DNA from: JACDAN01 sp035535195
GTDB lineage: Bacteria; Actinomycetota; Thermoleophilia; Gaiellales; Gaiellaceae
Direction of reading: 5' to 3'
DNA: 54,810 nt
Assembly (NCBI GenBank): GCA_035535195.1
Contig: DATLQK010000079.1
Location: forward strand, 1 to 54,810
Shown piece by piece: positions 37,519-45,819 of the stretch (positions are counted from its first letter, which is position 1; every line of letters starts with the position of its first letter). The notes beneath the pieces were generated by a model. The model saw only the letters and a program-made list of their open reading frames with translations. It did no database searches and was not told the origin of the DNA. The position numbers and the translations under genes are program-made.

Positions 37519-38871
37519 ATGCCGGTGCAACCGGAAACGCGCTACGCCAAGAGTGGCAACGTCAATATCGCCTACCAGGTAGTCGGTGACGGTCCCCCCG
37601 ACCTCGTCGCGGTCGATGTGATCTCACACATTGAGCTGGGTTGGGAGATTCCTTCGCAGGCTCGATTCTTCACTCGACTCGCCTCCATCTGTCGCTTGTT
37701 CAGGGTCAACCAGCGTGGGACCGGCATCTCCGACCGGGACGTGGGCGTGCCCACGCTGGAGACGCGCATGGACGACATCCGCGCCGTCCTCGACGCGGTC
37801 GGGTCGGAGCGGGCAGTGCTCTTCGGCCTCGGCGACGCCTCCCCGCTCTCCGTCTTGTTCGCGGGCACTTATCCCGAACGGACCGCTGGGCTGATCTTGA
37901 TGAATGCGTCGCCGCGTTTTGTGAAGAGCCCTAGCCTGCCTTGGCTTCCGACCCGAGAGGAGACGCAACGACAGGCCGACGACTCTGAGCGGCGCTGGGG
38001 GGATCCCGCCTTCGCCTACGAGGTCATCGGCATGCGCAACCCGAGCGCGCCTGAGGAGGAGCTCCGAAGCATTGCCCGTGTCTTTCGGCTCAGTGTCAGC
38101 CCCGGTGCGGCCGCCGCCTACATTCGGATGAACATCGACGTGGACGTGTGCGACATTCTTCCCCTGATTCGGGTCCCGACGCTGGTTATGCACCGGAAGG
38201 ACGGGGGAGGATGGGACATCCGCAGTGGGCGCTACCTGGCCGAGCACATTCCAGGCGCCCGCTTCGTGGAGTTGCCCGGCGCGGACTTTTTGCCCTCAGT
38301 TGGCGAGCAGGAGCCGGTCTTCGCCGAGCTGGAGAGCTTCCTCGCTGACGTCGTGGCGGGCTCGCATCCTGAGGTTGAACCCGACAGGGTGCTGGCCACT
38401 GTCCTCTTCTCGGACATCGTCGGCTCCAGCGAGAGGGCGGTAACGCTCGGCGACAGGGCCTGGCGAGAACTTCTCCTGCGCCACCACGAACTGGTCCGGC
38501 GTCAACTGGTTCGCTTTCGCGGCCAGGAGGTGGACACGTCAGGTGACGGCTTTTTCGCCTCCTTCGACGGCCCGGCCAGGGCCATCCGCTGCGGGTGTGC
38601 CATCGCCGAGACCATGCCGGAACTGGGACTCGAGGTGCGGGTCGGGTTGCACACGGGCGAGTGCGAGCTCGTCGACGGCAAGGTGGCCGGCATCGCCGTG
38701 CACACGGGGGCCAGAGTCGCCGCCAACGCGCAGCCGGGCGAAGTGCTCGTCTCCTCGACCGTCAGAGACCTGGTCGCCGGCTCGGGGCTGACCTTCGAAG
38801 ACCGCGGCTCGCACGAGCTCAAGGGCATTCCCGGCGAATGGCGACTCTACGCCGTCGCAAAGAGCAGCTAG
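37519..38871 (+). CDS. Alpha/beta-hydrolase fold fused to class III adenylate cyclase
   Basis: The 450-aa protein has an alpha/beta-hydrolase domain (1 to about 285, starting ETRYAKSGNVNIAYQVVG) and a class III nucleotide cyclase (about 295-450). The hydrolase nucleophile elbow reads LFGLGDASPL where active relatives have a GxSxG-type Ser, so the Ser is replaced by Gly and the domain is probably a sensor. The cyclase keeps both metal Asp sites (LFSDIVGS and DTSGDGFF) and GVLVS-like GEVLVSS. ATG 37519 fits the family; a GTG at 37450 would extend it. It is the only gene of the first island segment. Confidence 0.85.
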   Translation: MPVQPETRYAKSGNVNIAYQVVGDGPPDLVAVDVISHIELGWEIPSQARFFTRLASICRLFRVNQRGTGISDRDVGVPTLETRMDDIRAVLDAVGSERAVLFGLGDASPLSVLFAGTYPERTAGLILMNASPRFVKSPSLPWLPTREETQRQADDSERRWGDPAFAYEVIGMRNPSAPEEELRSIARVFRLSVSPGAAAAYIRMNIDVDVCDILPLIRVPTLVMHRKDGGGWDIRSGRYLAEHIPGARFVELPGADFLPSVGEQEPVFAELESFLADVVAGSHPEVEPDRVLATVLFSDIVGSSERAVTLGDRAWRELLLRHHELVRRQLVRFRGQEVDTSGDGFFASFDGPARAIRCGCAIAETMPELGLEVRVGLHTGECELVDGKVAGIAVHTGARVAANAQPGEVLVSSTVRDLVAGSGLTFEDRGSHELKGIPGEWRLYAVAKSS

Positions 38872-38936
38872 TTCTTACAGGCCCTTCTAAGCTCAATCTC
38901 CACGACCTCGGGCATCCAGCTGGATCTCCTGTGGAG

Positions 38937-39077
38937 TCCAGCTGCAAGCGTTCTGCAAGCAACGGCCTTCCGCGGCGATGTCACCCTGTTCCGCCTAAAT
39001 GGGCCGGCCGTCGGTCGATCTGGCCTGGAGCATGCATTTCGGCGGAATACGGCGGCACGCGATTACTCAGTCGAGGC
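38937..39077 (+). repeat. Pre-att module A
   Basis: It begins with two TGCAAGC direct repeats spaced 11 nt apart (38943). It continues with an inverted pair TTCCGCCTAAATG (38989-39001) and CATTTCGGCGGAA (39035-39047), and ends at the att copy. Module B at 41926-42066 is strongly similar, with identical 135-nt spacing from the TGCAAGC pair to the att repeat. Confidence 0.7.
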
Positions 39078-39123
39078 GGCTCATAACCCGGAGGTCGCAG
39101 GTTCAAATCCTGCCCCCGCTACT
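39078..39123 (+). repeat. att-like direct repeat 2
   Basis: Exact 46-nt copy of the tRNA-fMet 3' half, without a 5' half. A GGCC-rich hairpin ending in TTTT follows (39128-39152). Confidence 0.8.
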
Positions 39124-39461
39124 GAGAAAGGCTCCGGAAACGGGGCCTTTTCGTTGGGTGCCCACCGTATGTTCATTGCATCTGCAAGCACTCTCACAAT
39201 CACTCCCGATATCGACGCAGTAGCTGGCGAGCTCATCGAGGGGCAATCGTGCGCTAGACGTGCACGACGTAGCGGTCCTGCAGAACATCGAGATGGCGCG
39301 GCAGCCACTCCGGCGTGTCTGCGCGCCTGCGCCACTCTCGCCGGCCGGAAGCTCCTCGCGCCGACGTAAAGCGTCCGGAAGCGCTCGCGCCCGTGAACGG
39401 TTGATGTCGACCTTCGGGTGTTGGTCTAGCGCTATGCGGTCGCGTTCCCTTTACGGCTAGC
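39124..39461. other. Gene-poor stretch at the start of island segment 2
   Basis: Apart from the hairpin that follows the att copy, I see no supported gene. Minus-strand frames here run into the att repeat and look spurious. One more TGCAAGC motif lies at about 39182. Confidence 0.4.
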
Positions 39462-40286
39462 TCACACCGCGACCGTCACGCGCAGGAAGGTTGCAGGAAT
39501 GGAGGTGGCATCCTCGCTCGGGCTTGCGTTCTGGCTGTTGAACAGGGCCTCCAACTCAGCTTGCAGACCGGTCTCGCGACCGTCGGCTGCGGCTGCTTCG
39601 AACGCGTTCATGGTCGGCCCGTAGTACGTCCTGAATTCGGCAAGAAGTTCCGATGGTGCACCCGGGAAGTTGAACGTGTAGCTGTCCCTCTCGAACGAGA
39701 TCCTCTCTTCGGGTACGCCCGCGCCCCCAAATCGCTCGATCACGTTCTCCTCCACCCCCCACGTCATCGGGCTGATGAACCCTTCCGGAGGCGGCGGCGA
39801 GTAGGAGGTGCTGATCTTTAGGATTTGGGCGACGAGCGTTGGGTCATTGGGGATCCAGTTCCCCATCACGATCCGGCCGCAGGGCCGTGTCACACGCACG
39901 ACCTCCTTTGCCACGTCGAACGGCCTCGGAGCGAACATCGCGCCGAAGATGCTGATGACGAGGTCGAAGCTGTCGTCCTCGAGTTCGCTTAGATCGGACG
40001 CGTCCCCTTCTTGGAATCTGCAGTTGGTGAGGCCGAGGCTCTGTGCTCGTGCGTTCCCCGCCTCGACGAGGTTACTGGCGATGTCGACACCCAGCACGTT
40101 CGCGCCAAGCCTCGCCGCCGGCAAGGCCGTCGTCCCATCGCCGCAGCCGAGGTCGAGGACCTCGAGCCCGTCGGTGATCCCCAACGTCATGACGAGCGCC
40201 TCGCCGCTCTCCCGCATGCTTTCTGCAATGCGAGTGAAGTCGCCCTTCTCCCAGAGTGCCTTGTTTGGGTTGATGGTCGTGGACAT
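39462..40286 (-). CDS. Class I SAM-dependent methyltransferase
   Basis: The 274-aa enzyme has a UbiE-like core: EVLDLGCGDGTTALPAARLG (motif I) near residue 42, VDIASN, FDLVISIFGAMFAPRPF (motif IV) near 115 and the RIVMGNW strand. The C-terminal part has YTFNF and FRTYYGPTM, as in small-molecule methyltransferases. The substrate is unknown. The ATG has GGAGG just upstream. It is divergent from the ArsR-rhodanese gene across an 85-nt gap that holds a palindromic operator, so the regulator may control both. Confidence 0.85.
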   Translation of the reverse strand: MSTTINPNKALWEKGDFTRIAESMRESGEALVMTLGITDGLEVLDLGCGDGTTALPAARLGANVLGVDIASNLVEAGNARAQSLGLTNCRFQEGDASDLSELEDDSFDLVISIFGAMFAPRPFDVAKEVVRVTRPCGRIVMGNWIPNDPTLVAQILKISTSYSPPPPEGFISPMTWGVEENVIERFGGAGVPEERISFERDSYTFNFPGAPSELLAEFRTYYGPTMNAFEAAAADGRETGLQAELEALFNSQNASPSEDATSIPATFLRVTVAV

Positions 40287-40350
40287 AGACGCCTCCGTCG
40301 GTGCGAGTAAGGACTGATCGCTACAGAGCGTAACGCTTGATCTTTAACTA

Positions 40351-40368
40351 TTCAAGTGATAACTTGAA
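40351..40368. promoter_or_regulatory. Probable ArsR-type operator
   Basis: Perfect inverted repeat TTCAAGT-GATA-ACTTGAA located 3 nt before the GTG start of the ArsR-rhodanese gene, in the shared promoter gap. Partial half-sites (CTTGAT, ATTCAAG) lie just upstream. ArsR dimers typically bind such 12-2-12 or 7-4-7 palindromes and autorepress. Confidence 0.65.
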
Positions 40369-40371
40369 AAT

Positions 40372-41037
40372 GTGGCAAGTGGTGCAGCGAAGGTGGCGTT
40401 GTTCGACGCGTTTGCGTCTGTAGCGCAGGCGCTCGGCAGCGGCCGCCGGGCCGAGATCGTCGATCTGCTCGCGCAAGGCGACCGCTCGGTTGAGGAGATC
40501 GCGAACGAGATCTCGCAGAGCGTCGCCAACACCTCGCAGCATCTCCAGGTGCTGGCGCGGGCGGGGCTGGTGCGCTCGCGCCGCGAGGGGACGCGGATCT
40601 TTTACCGACTGGCGAGCGACCGGGTCGCCGACCTCTGGGCGGCGATTCGCGACGTCGCGGTCAGTCACGTCGCCGAAGTGTCGGTGCTGGCCGACGAGTA
40701 CCTGGGGGAGCGCGACGGGGTCGAGCAACTTTCGGCGGAGGAGCTCGAGCGGCGGCTGGCGCGCGACCAAGTCGTCGTGCTCGATGTCCGTCCGGAGCCC
40801 GAGTATCGCGCCGGACACATCGCCGGGGCACGCTCGGCGCCGCTTGACGAGCTCCCTTCCTTGTTGGCGAAGTTGCCGCGGCGGCGCGAGATCGTCGCCT
40901 ACTGCCGCGGCCCCTACTGCGTGTACGCGGACGACGCCGTCCGGCTGTTGCGCGAGCGCGGACTGAAGGCGCTTCGACTGGACGTCGGTTTCCCTGAGTG
41001 GCACCGCGCGGGACTGCCGGTCGAGATCGCGAGCTGA
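40372..41037 (+). CDS. ArsR-family regulator with C-terminal rhodanese domain
   Basis: The 221-aa protein has an ArsR winged-helix domain (residues 10-95; SVEEIANEISQSVANTSQHL, LVRSRREGTRIFY) and a rhodanese domain (about 120-221; VVVLDVRPEPEYRAGHI). The catalytic loop is YCRGPYCVYADDA, containing the active Cys, and CRGPYC resembles sulfurtransferases. The canonical metal motif ELCVCDL is absent. With a persulfide dioxygenase-like remnant next to it, a sulfur or persulfide sensor is more likely than an arsenic sensor (inference). Confidence 0.88.
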   Translation: MASGAAKVALFDAFASVAQALGSGRRAEIVDLLAQGDRSVEEIANEISQSVANTSQHLQVLARAGLVRSRREGTRIFYRLASDRVADLWAAIRDVAVSHVAEVSVLADEYLGERDGVEQLSAEELERRLARDQVVVLDVRPEPEYRAGHIAGARSAPLDELPSLLAKLPRRREIVAYCRGPYCVYADDAVRLLRERGLKALRLDVGFPEWHRAGLPVEIAS

Positions 41038-41051
41038 GAGGAGACGCCGGG

Positions 41052-41396
41052 ATGCTGCTACGCCTGTTCCTGAGCGAGCCGGCTCATGTGCCAGCTATCT
41101 GTTCGGCTGCACGAGCCACAACAAGCTCGCCGTCATCGACCCGCACGGGGACTTCGTCGACGACTACCTCTCGACGGCGGAGGGGATCGGGGCGCCGATC
41201 GTCGCGGTGTTCGAGAAGCACGTGCAGGCCGATCATGTCTCCGGCCTGCCGGTGCTGGTCGCTCGTCTGCCCCAACTGCTTCGACACCCGCAAGCTGGAC
41301 GAGGGTGAGCTCGTCGCGAACGCGCAGCTCGGCGGCGCGACTCCCCTCTGGGAGTGGATCCGTGATGACGGCGCGACGGTCTTCAGCTACTGACCT
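41052..41396 (+). pseudogene. Deletion-fused remnant of MBL persulfide dioxygenase and DsrE-like gene
   Basis: The start reads MLLRLF, then after a frameshift near 41085 the other frame gives CASYLFGCTSHNKLAVIDPHGD and EKHVQADHVSGLPVLVAR, the metallo-beta-lactamase signature (H-x-H-x-D-H with the first His as Gln in HVQADH) of persulfide dioxygenases. Near 41268 the frame switches to CPNCFDTRKLDEGELV and PLWEWIRDDGATVFSY, the C-terminus of a DsrE-family protein. An internal deletion appears to have joined two neighbouring sulfur genes. It is probably inactive. Confidence 0.6.
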
Positions 41397-41775
41397 GGGC
41401 GCCGTCCTGGTCGCGGCGCTCACCGCGCTGGACTTCGGCCGGCTTGCCGGCACGCTCGCGCCGGACATGCACATGCGCGCGCTGATCCCGTCCGGCCCCC
41501 TTGAGCTCTCAGGGGCGGAGCCTGCAGCGGCGAGGTTCGCCTCTTGGTTCGGCGAATCAGAGGGGCTCGAGCTCATTCATGCTGGCAGTGCCGAGGTCGG
41601 CGATCGACTGCATGTCTTCTATCGGCTCCGGGTGAAGAGGCCCGGTGACCCCTGGAAGCTCATTGAACAGCACCTATTCTGCGCGCTCGACGAGGGCCGC
41701 ATCACCGCCCTCGATCTCCTCTGCTCAGGCTTCCGTCCCGATCGGGCGGGAGCCATCTCGGCGTCTACCAGCTGA
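41365..41775 (+). CDS. NTF2/SnoaL-like protein
   Basis: The 136-aa protein has the SnoaL pattern: an N-terminal helix LVAALTALDFGRLAGTLAPD, MRALIPSGPLELSG, a central FASWFGESEGLEL, then beta-strands with VFYRLRVKRPGDPWKLIEQHLFC and terminal IDLLCSGF-like ITALDLLCSGF. Members act as small isomerases or as unknown ligand binders. The ATG lies inside the DsrE remnant, with GGAG 10 nt upstream. The start is provisional. Confidence 0.7.
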   Translation: MTARRSSATDLGAVLVAALTALDFGRLAGTLAPDMHMRALIPSGPLELSGAEPAAARFASWFGESEGLELIHAGSAEVGDRLHVFYRLRVKRPGDPWKLIEQHLFCALDEGRITALDLLCSGFRPDRAGAISASTS

Positions 41776-41925
41776 AGAACGCACGTTGACATAGCTGGCA
41801 ACGGCGGCGGCGAAACGGCGGCGGCGACGTAGTCCTACCTCTCCCTCTGCGCTCGTCGTTGCGATTCCGGCCTCGAGCGCGTCATGCGGTGAGCGTCGTC
41901 GCCGCGGACATGCGGCAAAACCATC

Positions 41926-42066
41926 TCCAGCTGCAAGCGTTCTGCAAGCATCCCGTTTCTACGGCGATGTAACCGTGTTCCGCCTAAATGCACTGCCGCG
42001 GCCCAAATCTGGATCGGAGCCTGCGTTTCGGCGGAATATGGCGGCACACGTGTACACAATCGAGGC
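41926..42066 (+). repeat. Pre-att module B
   Basis: Homologous to module A (38937-39077). It has the same TGCAAGC direct pair (41932), the inverted arms TTCCGCCTAAATG (41978-41990) and CGTTTCGGCGGAA (42024-42036) and the same 135-nt distance to the att copy. The sequence between the arms differs while the arms are kept. Confidence 0.7.
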
Positions 42067-42112
42067 GGCTCATAACCCGGAGGTCGCAGGTTCAAATCCT
42101 GCCCCCGCTACT
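42067..42112 (+). repeat. att-like direct repeat 3
   Basis: Exact 46-nt copy of the tRNA-fMet 3' half, again followed by a GGCC-rich hairpin (42116-42140). Confidence 0.8.
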
Positions 42113-42965
42113 CGGGAAGGCCCTGGAAACGGGGCCTTTCTGTGCCTCGGCTTACTTGACGCCGCAAGGACTCTTGCCCAACTTTTGTCTCTTCGTGAAG
42201 CGCAGTGTCTCGTCCGCCTCGACCTGCCGCTCGAGCTTCAGGAGCAGCTCAAATCTCCTTCAGCGAGGGCAGCTCGCCCGCGCTCGCGAGTCACCGCCGG
42301 TGGCGGTTCGAGCAGTTCGCGCGTGGGCAGCTCTGGCTCGCCCGCCTGGCGCCGACGGCCTCGCCGGGAGAGTGCTGGCGAGCAAGCTCGCGCGCCGGCG
42401 CTGAGTCCGGCGGCCGAGGATGCGCTCGACCCGTCCTCGGTAGCGGGCATCGCCGAAGACGATCTCGGCGGTCTTTCGCTCGCTCACCGCCTCGTCGGCT
42501 AACGAGCGACCCTCCTCGATCTGCACAGGTGTTGCGGCTTGGGGTCGCCCTCGGCGTGCCATCGGTCATGACAGTGCCTCGAAACTCAAGAAAAGCCAGT
42601 CCTATTCCGCGGTCCGGCGCGGAAGGCGGGAGGGGGTGGGTCTGGCGGCCCGTGGTTAAAAAACCGGGCGCCTTCGTCCTCTGCACTCCGCGTCGCCCGC
42701 TTGGACGGGACGGGCAGCGCGAAGCTCGCGCCTCGACTATGGACGGCCCCGTAGGAAAACGTCCCAAGCGACCCCCTGAGTAGTCATCGGGCTCGCCTAG
42801 AGGTTTAAAAAAACAGGATCGCGGCTACAACTGACTGAAGCGCGTTCGTCCTGGCTTAAAGCCGCAGAGGGCTCTGTACTTCCTCTTCGAGTTGTCACAT
42901 CAGGCCTGAGCGCATCAGAGAGCTCAATCGGGTTTTCTGCCTGAACGGAGAAGAAGGAGCATCAC
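42113..42965. other. Gene-poor stretch at the start of island segment 3
   Basis: There is one weak candidate on the minus strand (42260-42562), whose first 50 residues (ARRGRPQAATPVQ...EIVFGDARYRGRVERIL) look like a helix-turn-helix fragment of a resolvase- or excisionase-like protein and then degrade into an Arg/Ala-rich sequence. The rest has A-runs and short inverted repeats (near 42655) and no supported gene. Confidence 0.35.
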
Positions 42966-43274
42966 ATGCATGCGATCATTCGCCGCTACGACGGTGTGGA
43001 TCAGAATCGCACGGACGACCTGACCGCCAAGGTCAACGAGACCCTCATCCCGAAGCTGGAGAAGCTGCCCGGGTTCGAGGGCTACTACCTGATCGAGGCC
43101 GGCAACGGCGTCTTCAGCTCGCTCGGTCTCTTCGAGACGCCTGAGCAGGGCAAGGAGTCGAACGTCGTCGCCACGTGGATCCGTGACGAGAAGCTCGACA
43201 CGCTGATCCCCAACGAGCCCAAGATTACGAGTGGCCGGATCGTCGCTCACAGCGACCGCGTCATGGTCGCGTAG
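42966..43274 (+). CDS. Small ABM-like (ferredoxin-like fold) protein
   Basis: The 102-aa protein starts at ATG with AAGGAG 6 nt upstream. It reads HAIIRRYDGVD, LIPKLEKLPGFEGYYLIEAG and SSLGLFETPEQG, the pattern of antibiotic-biosynthesis-monooxygenase-like dimeric alpha/beta barrels. A perfect intrinsic terminator follows 18 nt after the stop, so it is a clean single-gene unit. The function is unknown. Confidence 0.82.
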   Translation: MHAIIRRYDGVDQNRTDDLTAKVNETLIPKLEKLPGFEGYYLIEAGNGVFSSLGLFETPEQGKESNVVATWIRDEKLDTLIPNEPKITSGRIVAHSDRVMVA

Positions 43275-43292
43275 CTCGACCGCAACCGCATT

Positions 43293-43331
43293 CGACGGAG
43301 GGCCCGGCTTGCCGGGCCCTCCGTCGTTTTT
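43293..43331 (+). terminator. Perfect intrinsic terminator
   Basis: A 16-bp perfect stem (43293-43308 with 43311-43326), loop TT and then five T residues, directly after the ABM-like gene. Confidence 0.9.
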
Positions 43332-43339
43332 GAGGAAGC

Positions 43340-43624
43340 GTGACGGCCGCGCCGATCCCGACGCTGTTCGTCTTGTCACGGCGACGACGGCGGCTTGCGG
43401 TTTCATCCCTGTCGTCGTGTGCAGGCCGTGCTCCGCGCTGCGGGCGTCGAGTACGACAAGGTGATCGCCGGACACGGCAGCCCGATTCCCTTCCTCCGCA
43501 AGGGCTCGCGTGAAGAGCTGCGCAAGGCGACCGGAACCACGAAGCTGCCGGCGCTCAAACTGGCCGACGGACAGTGATCACGAACTCCCGCGCCATCAAG
43601 TCCTGGGTAACGCGCGTACGGTGA
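43340..43624 (+). pseudogene. Frameshifted GST/glutaredoxin-like protein
   Basis: Three frames together give a known pattern: GTG start with TAAPIPTLFVL, then CHGDDGGLRFHPCRRVQAVL and AGVEYDKVIAG, LRKATGTTKLPALKLADG, and finally VITNSRAIKSWV. Shifts lie near 43374 and 43573. This is the N-terminal thioredoxin-like domain of glutathione-S-transferase-type proteins. It is decayed. Confidence 0.6.
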
Positions 43625-43778
43625 CGATGCGGTCTCCCTACAGTCACAGTCCCATTCAGAAGCGTGACTCGGCGACGTCCAGGGCAATAACTCTGAGGTC
43701 GATCAACTGCCGATTGAAGAGTTTCCGACATCTGCGCGACGATGCCGATCACGTCATCGATCGCGGTTCCTCGCGCTG

Positions 43779-43910
43779 TCAGTCCCTCAATCTCGTCCTA
43801 TTCCTAGTCGAAATCACATCGGCCAGGGCGTCCACAAGTTCCTCGGCCTCAGAAGCAGCGACGGCGGCTTGAACAGAGCCAGCGACTCGCCAGGCGTCGC
43901 CATCTGCCAA
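43779..43910 (-). CDS. Possible small protein downstream of the R2-like gene
   Basis: A TTG start at 43910 with GAGAGGG 5 nt upstream would give 43 residues (ADGDAWRVAGSVQAAVAASE, then an acidic helix, ending TRLRD). It is 10 nt after the R2-like stop on the same strand. The amphipathic helix composition looks coding, but there is no family evidence. Confidence 0.3.
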   Translation of the reverse strand: MADGDAWRVAGSVQAAVAASEAEELVDALADVISTRNRTRLRD

Positions 43911-43920
43911 TGGCGCCCTC

Positions 43921-44793
43921 TCACCGTCGCAGCGTGATCCTGCTCTCGCGTCCCGCCTGGCTGAAGCCGATCGAGCGTAGACGGAGGCGTAGCTGGTGGA
44001 GCACCTCTGCCCACAGCGTCGCAGGCTCCGCGCCGTAGGCGCGGGCGAAATCGTCGAGCAAGCCCGGGGCCGCGTCCTCGAGCAGGCTGTCCCCGAGCGC
44101 CTGGAAGCCACCGACGATCTCTTCGATCAACGCCCGGGCGCGTGCGCCGTCGCGGGTCAGCCGTCGGCGCGCGTAGGAGACACCGATCCCGATGTGGCGC
44201 ACCTCGTCCCGCACCGCGAGCCGCTGCGCCTCGCGCAGGCCGGGGAACGAGCCGACCCGATCGAACTGCGCCCCCACGAATGTCTGGTTTGCACGCCCGA
44301 TCGACCCTTCGCCAATCAAGTGGTAGGCGACGATGGCCTTCAGGAAGCTGTCCTCGTCGCGGCTAACCTCGAGCGCGCGGACGACGCCGTCGAGCGCGGC
44401 ATAGAGCGCGGCCGCGACGGGATCGAGTTGCTCATCCGCGAGTACCTTGACCGCCGCGATCCCGCCTTCGACCGCAAGGACGTCCGAGTACACGCGCAGG
44501 ACCGATTCGATGTGGCGGTGCTCGTCGGCCACCTGCGTCGCGAGCAGGAGCTGCACCTCGTAGTCGGGAGCGGCGAGCAGGAAGGGCGCGAGCAGGGCGG
44601 CGACGTTGAACTCCGCGTGGAAGCGGTGCGAGAACACCAAGACGAGGCCGTCGCGCGTCGGCTCGTCAAGGGCCGCGAAGCTGGCGGCATCGGTGGAGAA
44701 GTCGATCTCGAAGGGTGACCACTGGTGCCGCTCCCAGTGCTCGTAGAGCGCTCTGAACGGCCGCGGCCCTTCAGCGAGCTCCTGGATCTGCAC
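43921..44793 (-). CDS. R2-like di-iron ferritin-fold protein
   Basis: The roughly 290-aa helical protein resembles ribonucleotide reductase R2 and R2-like oxidases. It has HWERHQWSPFEIDFS at the start, HRFHAEFNVAALL with a ligand Glu, ADEHRHIES (ExxH), a second half with HLIGEGSIGRANQT and RDEVRHIGIGVSY (ExxH). The two ExxH pairs plus bridging Glu fit a di-iron or Mn/Fe site. No R1 subunit is nearby, so an oxidase role is more likely than nucleotide reduction. The start is uncertain (GTG 44793 or about 10 codons upstream). A copy of its 3' end lies at 48484. Confidence 0.75.
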   Translation of the reverse strand: MQIQELAEGPRPFRALYEHWERHQWSPFEIDFSTDAASFAALDEPTRDGLVLVFSHRFHAEFNVAALLAPFLLAAPDYEVQLLLATQVADEHRHIESVLRVYSDVLAVEGGIAAVKVLADEQLDPVAAALYAALDGVVRALEVSRDEDSFLKAIVAYHLIGEGSIGRANQTFVGAQFDRVGSFPGLREAQRLAVRDEVRHIGIGVSYARRRLTRDGARARALIEEIVGGFQALGDSLLEDAAPGLLDDFARAYGAEPATLWAEVLHQLRLRLRSIGFSQAGRESRITLRR

Positions 44794-45107
44794 TTCCCCC
44801 TGGTCGACGCGCACGCAACAGCAACCTAACCATGCGCCCAACGAGGCGCGGCCCGCTGCTCGGGACACGAGCAACTCGGTCGGCCCCGCTGCAGCTCCCG
44901 ACGACGGCGAGCGAGAGCAGGATCCTGCCGGCGGTCTAGCGAGCGTCTCGTGAGTGTTCTCCAAGAGATCCGGTACATGCCGTTCTTGAACCGCTCGACC
45001 GACGACGTCGCCGTCCACCTCGATCTTCTCGTCCCTTCTTGGCCAAACGGGCTTCCCATTCGAAAGACAGGGCGCACAGCCCAAGGGGTCGTTCGCCCTG
45101 TCAAAGG
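44794..45107. other. Intergenic stretch without a supported gene
   Basis: This contains the upstream region of the R2-like gene and the downstream region of the cold-shock gene. Open frames on both strands here look unconserved and low in coding quality. Confidence 0.4.
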
Positions 45108-45314
45108 TCAGGACGCGACCGTGACGGTGCGTGCCTGCGGGCCCTTTGGGCCGTCCTCGACCTCGTACTCCACCCTCGTCCCCTCGGCCAGGCTCTTGTA
45201 GCCCTCGCCGCTGATCGCGCTGTGGTGGACGAAGACATCCTTGCCCCCATCGTCCTGCGTGATGAAGCCGTAGCCCTTATCGTTGCTGAACCACTTCACG
45301 GTTCCGGTTGCCAT
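45108..45314 (-). CDS. cspA: Cold-shock protein
   Basis: This 68-aa single CSD protein binds single-stranded nucleic acid. It has TGTVKWFSNDKGYGFI (RNP1), DVFVHHSAI (RNP2) and the C-terminal GPKGPQARTV. The ATG has GGAGGTG just upstream. Cold-shock genes are chromosomal and also common on mobile elements; this copy lies inside the island. Confidence 0.95.
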   Translation of the reverse strand: MATGTVKWFSNDKGYGFITQDDGGKDVFVHHSAISGEGYKSLAEGTRVEYEVEDGPKGPQARTVTVAS

Positions 45315-45335
45315 ATCTACACCTCCTCGGCTGCC

Positions 45336-45677
45336 TCACGAACGTGCAGCGGAAGGGCGCAAAGCCAAAACCGGTACGCGCTCGAACTCCGTGGTCACGC
45401 CCAACAGTACAAGGAGCTTCGCCGGAGCCGACCCTCGCGGCGCGGACTCGCGCCGCTCTGGCGGAAGAGTGTCCGCGAGGGTTTTCGTCGGCCCGAACGA
45501 GGTCGAAAACAGCTCCCAGAGCTGCTCGCCCGACTCGCCCACCTGCGGCGACTCCAACTCGACGAACTCGAGCTCGAATGCGCCCTCGAGCAGCGAAGTG
45601 TGAACTCGCACCGGCCTGATCGTACGGTAGGGATCAGTGCGTTTCTCGTTGGTGCCCGACCGGACGGTATCGGCCAC
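45336..45677 (-). pseudogene. Probable fragment of a methyltransferase-like C-terminus
   Basis: A central stretch (FELEFVELESPQVGESGEQL, then LFSTSFGPTKTLADTLPPERRE) resembles the C-terminal part of UbiE-like methyltransferases. The flanks have no similar character. I regard it as a gene remnant. This call rests on recall of the family pattern and is weak. Confidence 0.3.
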
Positions 45678-45718
45678 GGGCCGACGTTAGACCACCGCCG
45701 TCGCGCCACCATCTGCGT

Positions 45719-45786
45719 AGGGTGCGTAACTCGGTTTCGCCTGCAAATGCGGCGCTTCGTGGCTCCGACGCGAATTTACGCACCCT
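45719..45786 (+). mobile_element. 68-bp MITE-like element, copy 1
   Basis: The ends are perfect 11-bp inverted repeats, AGGGTGCGTAA and TTACGCACCCT. The centre has a CGCC...GGCG hairpin. An inverted copy lies at 48178-48246. It is too short to encode a transposase. Confidence 0.6.
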
Positions 45787-45819
45787 CACGCGCTGGTAAG
45801 GAGAGCCCCCGACCTTCCC

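Noticed and set aside
39081..39335. Minus-strand frame ending GAGFEPATSGL next to the att repeat
   Set aside because: The ending is a translation of the tRNA-derived repeat seen in many spurious annotations, not an integrase tail.
42291..42767. 158-codon minus-strand frame
   Set aside because: Composition is Arg, Pro and Gly-rich with no conserved pattern; it overlaps the better HTH-like candidate in another frame.
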